A stretch of 64,000 nt of DNA, from positions 99,043 to 163,042 of the forward strand of contig NZ_JBHULV010000023.1 in NCBI RefSeq assembly GCF_042684645.1, written 5' to 3'. This document shows, one piece after another, positions 58,338 through 64,000 of the stretch. The position numbers and the translations under genes were made by a program. The first letter of the stretch is position 1, and each line of letters begins with the position of its first letter. Origin of the DNA: Pseudopedobacter alpinus (lineage in GTDB: Bacteria > Bacteroidota > Bacteroidia > Sphingobacteriales > Sphingobacteriaceae). Below the pieces are notes generated by a model that saw only the letters and a list, made by a program, of their open reading frames with translations, made no database searches and was not told the origin of the DNA.

Positions 58338-59084
58338 TTATTTTGTTGCTTCTAAAACTATATATGGTGAAAACAACCTACTTTGGTAACCAAAAGGCTT
58401 AGTCAATAATTTTCCGGCATACCAAATTGTTTTTACAAAAGCTTTTGTAAATGTAGATTTTTGCTGTTTGTTTTCTAACCATACACTAAAACCACCAAAA
58501 TAATAAGCATTTACATTTTTTAAGCCCAAATCTTTAGCTATAGTAACTAATAGTTGAATGTTCATGCTGCCAATATTATGCTTGTTGTAATTCTCTAAAT
58601 CAAATGTTTTTTGCACAAAACCGTTTACTCCTTTAAAATTTGGCAGTGTAATCAAAAGCTTTCCGCCATCATTTAAATACAATAAATGCTGTGTTATTAT
58701 GGATTTAGTGCTTTCAAAATGTTCTATTAAACCGCAAGAAAGTACCAAGTCATATTTTTGAACTGGCTGATGGCTAAATAAATCTGCCTCGATAATAGCA
58801 ACATCTTTTTCTGCTAAACCATTTTTTTGAAGTAGTTTTTGGGTTAATTCTGGATAAACAAAATAATCTAATAGCGTGGTATTTGTTTGGTAAAACTTTT
58901 TCAGAAAAGTGGCGTAATAACCAGGAAAACCGCCCAGTTCTATCACAGAATTTATTTTTTGTTCTTTAAATAACCTGTCGAAAATTTCTTTAAAAACATA
59001 TTTTTCTGGGATTACAAAGATGAGGTCTTTTTTACTTTCCCAATAATTTTTCCAAAAAAGTCTGTCGGTTAATTCGTTTGCCAT
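58338..59084 (-). CDS. Class I SAM-dependent methyltransferase
   Basis: About 248 residues from the ATG at 59084 (MANELTDRLFWKNYWESKK); the ORF reaches further upstream, but that part is not protein-like and nears the divergent gene. The SAM-binding motif is VIELGGFPGYYATFLKKFY, with later motifs LVLSCGLIEHFESTKSII and LNDGGKLLITLPNFKG. This matches Methyltransf_11/23 proteins. The next genes on the other strand are glycosyltransferases, so it may modify a surface glycan, but the target cannot be read from sequence. Confidence 0.8.
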   Translation of the reverse strand: MANELTDRLFWKNYWESKKDLIFVIPEKYVFKEIFDRLFKEQKINSVIELGGFPGYYATFLKKFYQTNTTLLDYFVYPELTQKLLQKNGLAEKDVAIIEADLFSHQPVQKYDLVLSCGLIEHFESTKSIITQHLLYLNDGGKLLITLPNFKGVNGFVQKTFDLENYNKHNIGSMNIQLLVTIAKDLGLKNVNAYYFGGFSVWLENKQQKSTFTKAFVKTIWYAGKLLTKPFGYQSRLFSPYIVLEATK

Positions 59085-59138
59085 AAGCTTAATGCAAAGA
59101 AAAGAAAAAGAACTCAAAGAATTGTATTTTTACAGCAA

Positions 59139-60404
59139 ATGAAAGTTATACATTTAAACACTTATGATGGAAATGGCGGGGCTGGCAGGGCAAGCTATAG
59201 ACTAAATACTGCTTTAAAACAAGCCGGCATTGACAGTCAGTTATACACCTTTATTAAGTTAGGCAAAAGAGAAGATATACAAGCTTTATACCCTAGTTTA
59301 ATTGGAAAATTTCTTGCTACCATAAATATTTTAGCCGAACGCTATTTGCCAAGGTTTTATGAAAAAGATTTAAAAGTACCTTTTTCGCTTTCGTTTTTTG
59401 GGAAAGACATTCACCAACACCCTGCACTGCAAAGTGCAGATATAATTCATTTACATTGGATTAATCATGGGTTTTTAAATCCATCGGCTTTAGCCAAATT
59501 GTCCTTACTAAATAAACCTATTATATGGACAATGCATGACAGCAATACTTTTACTGGAGGTTGCCATGTAAGGTTTGATTGCCAAAACTATAAAACATCT
59601 TGCGGGTTTTGCCCACTATTAAAAGATGCAGAAAGTGATGATATCTCTCATAAAATTTGGGAGAAAAAAAATAATGCCTACCAAACTTTAAAACCAAGTT
59701 TTATTAGCCCGAGTAATTGGCTGGCTAATGCTGCGAAAAACAGTGGTTTATTAAAAAACAGATTTATTAAAACCATACCCAACACCTTAGAAACAAATAT
59801 TTTTAAGCCTATTGATAAAAAAATTGCTCGTGAAAAATTGAACTTAAAAGTTGATGGTTTTATTTTACTAACGGGATTTATGCCGTCTAAAAAAGATGCT
59901 CATAAAGGCACTTCTTATTTAATTGAAGCAATTGATTTATGGATTGCAAAGCACCCAAACTTAAAAGATAAGGTTACTTTAATTGTTTTTGGGAATAGAA
60001 ATAGCCAGTCTCCTCCCCCATTTAAAATTCCTGTACAATTTTTGGGAACTATTAATAACGATGAATTGTTAGCCCAAGCTTATGCATCAGCAGACGCTTT
60101 TTTAACTACTTCTTTAGATGATAACTTACCAAACACAGTAATGGAAAGTTTAGCCTGTGGCACTCCAGTAATTTCTTTTACTACCGGCGGAATTCCGGAT
60201 ATGGTAGAGCACAAGATTAACGGATATTTAGCAAAATATAAAGATGCTGAAGATTTTATGAAAGGGCTAGAGTGGATTTATAACCATCATAATAGAAGTG
60301 AGTTAAACAAAAATGCCAGAGATAAAGTAATGCGTGAGTTTGCTGAAGACATCATATCCAAAAAACATATTGAACTTTATAAGCAATTATTGGAAAGGGT
60401 TTGA
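59139..60404 (+). CDS. Glycosyltransferase family 4-like protein
   Basis: A 421-residue GT-B glycosyltransferase. The N terminus MKVIHLNTYDGNGGAGRASY with GRASYRLNTALKQAGIDSQL is the acceptor side. HLHWINHGFLN and WTMHDSNTFTGGCHVRFDC follow, with a cysteine cluster (CQNYKTSCGFCPLL) typical of this subgroup. The donor domain carries FMPSKKDAHKGTSYLIEAI and the Glu-rich signature NTVMESLACGTPVISFTTGG. It is likely involved in O-antigen or exopolysaccharide assembly. It starts 54 bp from the divergent methyltransferase and is followed by a second glycosyltransferase 72 bp on. Confidence 0.9.
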   Translation: MKVIHLNTYDGNGGAGRASYRLNTALKQAGIDSQLYTFIKLGKREDIQALYPSLIGKFLATINILAERYLPRFYEKDLKVPFSLSFFGKDIHQHPALQSADIIHLHWINHGFLNPSALAKLSLLNKPIIWTMHDSNTFTGGCHVRFDCQNYKTSCGFCPLLKDAESDDISHKIWEKKNNAYQTLKPSFISPSNWLANAAKNSGLLKNRFIKTIPNTLETNIFKPIDKKIAREKLNLKVDGFILLTGFMPSKKDAHKGTSYLIEAIDLWIAKHPNLKDKVTLIVFGNRNSQSPPPFKIPVQFLGTINNDELLAQAYASADAFLTTSLDDNLPNTVMESLACGTPVISFTTGGIPDMVEHKINGYLAKYKDAEDFMKGLEWIYNHHNRSELNKNARDKVMREFAEDIISKKHIELYKQLLERV

Positions 60405-60476
60405 AGTGGAGGTTAGAAGATTTAAAGCTTGGGGTGAAATATTGGTATCTCAATCAATTTAAAATTTAAGATTTTT

Positions 60477-61238
60477 ATGGATAAAACATTTAAACCTTTA
60501 TTATCTGTAATTACAGTAGTGTATAACAATGTACAACATATTGAACGCACTATTTTGTCTGTGATCAATCAAACTTATTCTGAGATAGAATATATTATTA
60601 TTGATGGAGGAAGTAATGACGGCACATTGGCTGTGGTAGAAAGATATGCTTCAAAAATTTCTGTTTTAAAAAGTGAAAAAGATAAGGGTATTTATGATGC
60701 GATGAATAAGGGTCTAGCATTAGCAACTGGAGATTATGTGCTTTTTATGAATTCTGGAGATGAAATTTATAGCCATGATACGGTAAGTGAAATTTTTAAC
60801 AAACCCCCTTTTGCCGATATTTACTATGGCGAAACCGAAATGATTAATGAGCAATTGGAAAGCCAAGGACAACGGAGGCATAAAACTCCAAAAAATCTTA
60901 ATTTAAGTAGTTTTAAGTATGGCATGAGTGTGAGCCACCAAGCTATTTACATAAAAAGAGAAATTGTAAAGCCCTACAACTTAAATTACCAGCTTAGTGC
61001 AGATATTGATTGGATTTTAGCAGCTATTAGGAAAGCAAAATTAATTGTGAACGTTAATATTTATGTAGCAAAGTATTTAATTGGTGGGCTTTCTAAACAA
61101 AAGCATTTACAAAGTTTAAAAGAACGTTTTCAAATATTTAGTAAATATTATGGTGTTTTGCCAAACGCTTACAACCATATTATTATAGGATTTAGATTGG
61201 CGTTTTATTTTTTGAAGTACAATAAAACCAACGATTAA
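60477..61238 (+). CDS. Glycosyltransferase family 2 protein
   Basis: A 253-residue GT-A enzyme. It has the N-terminal nucleotide-sugar fold PLLSVITVVYNNVQHIERTI, then YIIIDGGSNDGTLAVVERYA, with the acidic motif region GDYVLFMNSGDEIYS standing for the DxD metal site. SVSHQAIYIKREI and SADIDWILAAIRKAKL resemble GT2 proteins of the WcaA/colanic-acid type. It may act in the same glycan pathway as the upstream gene. A terminator follows within 30 bp. Confidence 0.9.
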   Translation: MDKTFKPLLSVITVVYNNVQHIERTILSVINQTYSEIEYIIIDGGSNDGTLAVVERYASKISVLKSEKDKGIYDAMNKGLALATGDYVLFMNSGDEIYSHDTVSEIFNKPPFADIYYGETEMINEQLESQGQRRHKTPKNLNLSSFKYGMSVSHQAIYIKREIVKPYNLNYQLSADIDWILAAIRKAKLIVNVNIYVAKYLIGGLSKQKHLQSLKERFQIFSKYYGVLPNAYNHIIIGFRLAFYFLKYNKTND

Positions 61239-61265
61239 TTTAGTGTTAAAAAAGGTTATAAAATA

Positions 61266-61297
61266 GAAAATCCCGATCTTTTTGAATCGGGATTTTC
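61266..61297. terminator. 12-bp perfect hairpin between convergent genes
   Basis: GAAAATCCCGAT (61266-61277) pairs exactly with ATCGGGATTTTC (61286-61297). It has T-rich flanks on both strands and lies between the glycosyltransferase stop at 61238 and the YfhO stop at 61315. Confidence 0.8.
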
Positions 61298-61314
61298 TCT
61301 TATTACTGGTTAGT

Positions 61315-63777
61315 TTAAGCTGGTTGCTTACGAGCAATCTCGCGGTAGATTGCTATTATTAAAATTAAAGATAAGAGAATAGATCCAAATAACGAAATAT
61401 TTTCTCCTAAAAAATACGAAGTTGGTTCAAATTTCCATTCTATTTTATGATTTCCGACAGGTAAAACTGCCGCTCTTAACAGATAGTTAGCTCTAAAATA
61501 TGACTTAGGTTCGCCGTCAACGTATAAATTCCATCCTTTTGGGTACCAAATTTCCGAAAACACAGCTACCACATTTTTATCTGCGGTATATTCATATTTC
61601 ATTAAATCTGGATGATAACTTGTTAGTTTGATACTCCCATTTGTTGCAACACCTACTTTTTCGCCCTCTATTAAAGGTTTAAATTCTTCGTGTACAATCG
61701 CTTCTTTTATAGGGTCAAAAGAGCTAATGCCATTCATCTCCTCATCGTTGTTTTTTGCATATTGAATAGCGTTAACAAACCAAGCATTGCCCGTTGCTGT
61801 TCCGTTAGATTGCATGCTTGCACTTTGTCCATCTTTACCAGTAGTGATAAAATATTTGGTGTTCATCATATCCAAAACATCTTGGTTTAAACTACCTGTA
61901 AATTGCTTATCAACAACTTCTTGAAAGCGTTTTAATTTTGCAGCGTGGTAACCCCCAATTGTTTTATGAAAAGCAGAAGCATCTGCACTTTGAAAAGTTG
62001 AAATGCTTAAATCTAAAACTCTAAAATGAGGATCTCTATCTCTTAAAATAAACTCATCAACTTCACGTGGCTTAGCTTGTTGGTTCATAATGGCTTTAGC
62101 AACAAACTTTTCGTCATTTAAATAACGTTTATCTAATGACCATAAATCTGTAAGCACTACTAAACCAATAATAATTAAGCCTAAAGGCTGAGCTATTTTT
62201 TTATTAATTAATGCCCATAAAACGCCTATCCCTACAACTATGAATAAAATAGAGCGAAGAGCATCAGCCCTAAATAACGAAATTCTGTCTTCAATTAATG
62301 CAGAAGCAATGCTTTGACCAAAACTATTGTCACCGCCAGCAATCTGGTTTAATTGAGTTAAAAATTCTTGGTGGTTATCTGCTTTGAAACTAAATAATAC
62401 GGATGGTATTGCTAATAAAGCTACCAATATACCTAAAACAATATATGCACTAGTTTTTAGTTTCTTCACAACATCTTTAACATCTGCGGAAGGTTTTGTA
62501 GCTTCAAAAATAGCCATACAAGCTAATATTGGGACACATAAACTGGCAATAACTAAATTAAATTCTACCGAACGGAATTTGTTGTATAGTGGGAAATAAT
62601 TGAAGAATAAATCGGATACTAAACTGAAGTTTTTACCAAACGCTAAGAGAATGCTTAAAATAGTTGCGCTTAATAACCACCATTTTAACTTGCCTTTTAC
62701 TATAAATAATCCAAAAATAAATAAGAACAACACAAAAGCCCCAAAATACCACGGACCAGATGTAAATGGCTTAGGCCCCCAATAAACTGGCATTTGCTGA
62801 GCAAAACCTGTAGCTTGGTTAATATCTGCTCCTTTAGCAACAATGGCTTTGGCAACGTTAGATTCTGCATCTAACATTGGCTGAGAAGCACCACCGTAAG
62901 CGTTTGGAATTAATAAGGTAAATGTTTCTCCAACGCCCTGACTCCATTGAAAAGCATAATCTTTATCTAAACCATTGTTAGGTCGCAAATTATCTGTAGT
63001 GATGTTTGATTTTCCACGAGTAGAAAACTGCCCATACTCATAAGTTGTCCATAAAGTACCAGCGTTAACAGCTACACCCAATATTGCACTTAATACAAGT
63101 ACACCAACAGATTTACCAAAAGTATTCAGGGTTTTATTTTTATAGGCATAAAAACACTCAATTCCCATTAAAATTAATAAGGCTATAAAAAGATAATAGG
63201 TCATTTGGATATGGTTTGACCTAATTTCTAAAGCTACAAATAAGCCAGTAACTGCTGCACCTAACCAATATTTGCCTTTTAGAGTAAGAAAAATACCCGC
63301 CAATATGGAAGGGAAAAATGCAATAGCCATTGCTTGGTTGCTATGCCCCGCTTCAATAAATATGAAATTATAGGAGGAAAAACCAAATGCCAAAGCACCA
63401 ACTGCTGCTAACCAAGGACTTAAACCTAAAACAATTAACAAAAAGTAAGTTCCTATTAAATAAAGTAATACAATATCAACGGGGTTTGGGAAAGAGGCTT
63501 TTATACCATCAATAATATGTGTGGTAATGTTACTTGGGTATTTTAACCAAATTTGGTAAGTAGGCATGCCGCCGAACATACTGTTTGTCCAAAGTGGGGC
63601 TTTCCCGTCAAGCTCATTATATTTCATAATTTCACTTTGGGTTGCCGCTGCTTTTTGCACATCACTTTGCATTAAAACCTTTCCTTGGAAAGCTGGAGAG
63701 AAATACACGAAACACAATATCAAAAAAAACAATATGATACCTATATGGATACCATTCTTCTTAAACCAATTACTCAT
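61315..63777 (-). CDS. YfhO-family multi-spanning membrane protein
   Basis: An 820-residue inner-membrane protein with 12 or more helices. The N terminus (GIHIGIILFFLILCFVYFSP) is followed by QGKVLMQSDVQKAAATQSEI and PLWTNSMFGGMPTYQIWLKY, typical of the YfhO family. The C-terminal ~230 residues form a soluble extracytoplasmic domain (FRVLDLSISTFQSADASAFH through IWYPKGWNLYVDGEPKSYFR) before the last helix. YfhO proteins resemble GT-C glycosyltransferases; in Bacillus relatives glycosylate lipoteichoic acid. The substrate in Bacteroidota is not known. Proximity to two glycosyltransferase genes fits a surface-glycan role. Confidence 0.88.
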   Translation of the reverse strand: MSNWFKKNGIHIGIILFFLILCFVYFSPAFQGKVLMQSDVQKAAATQSEIMKYNELDGKAPLWTNSMFGGMPTYQIWLKYPSNITTHIIDGIKASFPNPVDIVLLYLIGTYFLLIVLGLSPWLAAVGALAFGFSSYNFIFIEAGHSNQAMAIAFFPSILAGIFLTLKGKYWLGAAVTGLFVALEIRSNHIQMTYYLFIALLILMGIECFYAYKNKTLNTFGKSVGVLVLSAILGVAVNAGTLWTTYEYGQFSTRGKSNITTDNLRPNNGLDKDYAFQWSQGVGETFTLLIPNAYGGASQPMLDAESNVAKAIVAKGADINQATGFAQQMPVYWGPKPFTSGPWYFGAFVLFLFIFGLFIVKGKLKWWLLSATILSILLAFGKNFSLVSDLFFNYFPLYNKFRSVEFNLVIASLCVPILACMAIFEATKPSADVKDVVKKLKTSAYIVLGILVALLAIPSVLFSFKADNHQEFLTQLNQIAGGDNSFGQSIASALIEDRISLFRADALRSILFIVVGIGVLWALINKKIAQPLGLIIIGLVVLTDLWSLDKRYLNDEKFVAKAIMNQQAKPREVDEFILRDRDPHFRVLDLSISTFQSADASAFHKTIGGYHAAKLKRFQEVVDKQFTGSLNQDVLDMMNTKYFITTGKDGQSASMQSNGTATGNAWFVNAIQYAKNNDEEMNGISSFDPIKEAIVHEEFKPLIEGEKVGVATNGSIKLTSYHPDLMKYEYTADKNVVAVFSEIWYPKGWNLYVDGEPKSYFRANYLLRAAVLPVGNHKIEWKFEPTSYFLGENISLFGSILLSLILIIAIYREIARKQPA

Positions 63778-64000
63778 TATAAATAAAATTACTGTGCATC
63801 AAAAATAGGAATATACTGCATCAAATGAAATCTATTATTTTTTAGTTGTTGAAATGGAGATTTTTTGGGATTTTCTATGTACTCTTTTAAGATGATAAAG
63901 TTTATAACCTGAGTTCAAATATTAATTTATTTTAAATCATATCTGTCCGAACAATTTCCGATTTCGTAAAACGGAATTATTAACTAATTGATTTACAGTT
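63778..64000. other. Region upstream of the YfhO gene to the window end
   Basis: These 223 bp are AT-rich with no ORF of convincing length on either strand and no clear hairpin. They presumably contain the YfhO promoter, but I could not identify a TAnnTTTG box with confidence. Confidence 0.4.

Noticed and set aside
63900..64000. Possible hairpin around TTCCGATTTCGTAAAACGGAA near the window end
   Set aside because: The arms are short and imperfect, no T tract follows, and the adjacent sequence is outside the window.

Overview
The window is an AT-rich chromosomal segment from a member of the Bacteroidota, most likely the Sphingobacteriaceae and probably Pedobacter-like. The evidence is a SusC/SusD pair, a type IX secretion (T9SS) C-terminal sorting domain, the holB-ricT-gldH synteny block, many SPII lipoproteins, Bacteroidota-style TAnnTTTG promoter boxes and almost no Shine-Dalgarno sequences. 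I see no tRNA, rRNA, CRISPR array, prophage or plasmid gene. A run of 20 Ns at 7649-7668 is an assembly gap.

Layout. 1-2.6 kb: a truncated MarR regulator behind a 24-bp perfect palindrome, then a hybrid histidine kinase. 2.7-7.0 kb: two co-directional secreted amidohydrolases. 7.25-10.3 kb: a large T9SS-secreted lipase-like protein split by the assembly gap and by an in-frame stop. 10.3-12.5 kb: a duplicated family of DUF6252-like lipoproteins, one copy cut down to its 3' end next to a REP-associated transposase (RAYT). 12.7-14.3 kb: a lipoprotein beta-propeller and a small membrane protein. 14.35-17.7 kb: a trp leader peptide and attenuator, then trpE, trpG and trpC, ending in twin terminators. 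17.9-20.8 kb: holB, ricT, gldH. 20.9-27.5 kb: waaA and a nucleotide-sugar operon (ugd, UDP-xylose synthase, galE, rfbB, PHP-type phosphatase). 27.9-31.3 kb: leuS carrying an in-frame nuclease element. 31.4-41.7 kb: a TonB-dependent receptor, a very large outer-membrane protein and an NtrY-like sensor kinase. 41.8-45.7 kb: fabD-folE-queD, and mqnB-mqnD of the futalosine menaquinone pathway. 46-54.6 kb: a C-terminal processing protease, a GHL10 glycosidase-like protein, susD and susC. 55-57 kb: PadR and PspC-domain genes. 57.1-63.8 kb: an acyltransferase-like membrane protein, a methyltransferase, two glycosyltransferases and a YfhO-family protein.

The most interesting object is in leuS. A 492-bp segment (28805-29296, exactly 164 codons) sits in frame inside the CP1 editing domain, a few residues before the threonine-rich editing motif. 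It is bounded by perfect 12-bp inverted repeats plus short palindromes and encodes an apparently intact DUF559 (Vsr-like) endonuclease domain. There are no intein splicing motifs, so the nuclease should stay in the synthetase as an extra domain. It resembles a palindrome-bounded, nuclease-carrying element that survives by inserting in frame in an essential gene.

Other notable signals are a trp attenuator with three consecutive Trp codons, a dispersed hairpin repeat in three intergenic copies, four within-operon gaps filled with inverted or direct short-word repeats, and a RAYT element with a REP hairpin at each end beside a truncated lipoprotein gene.
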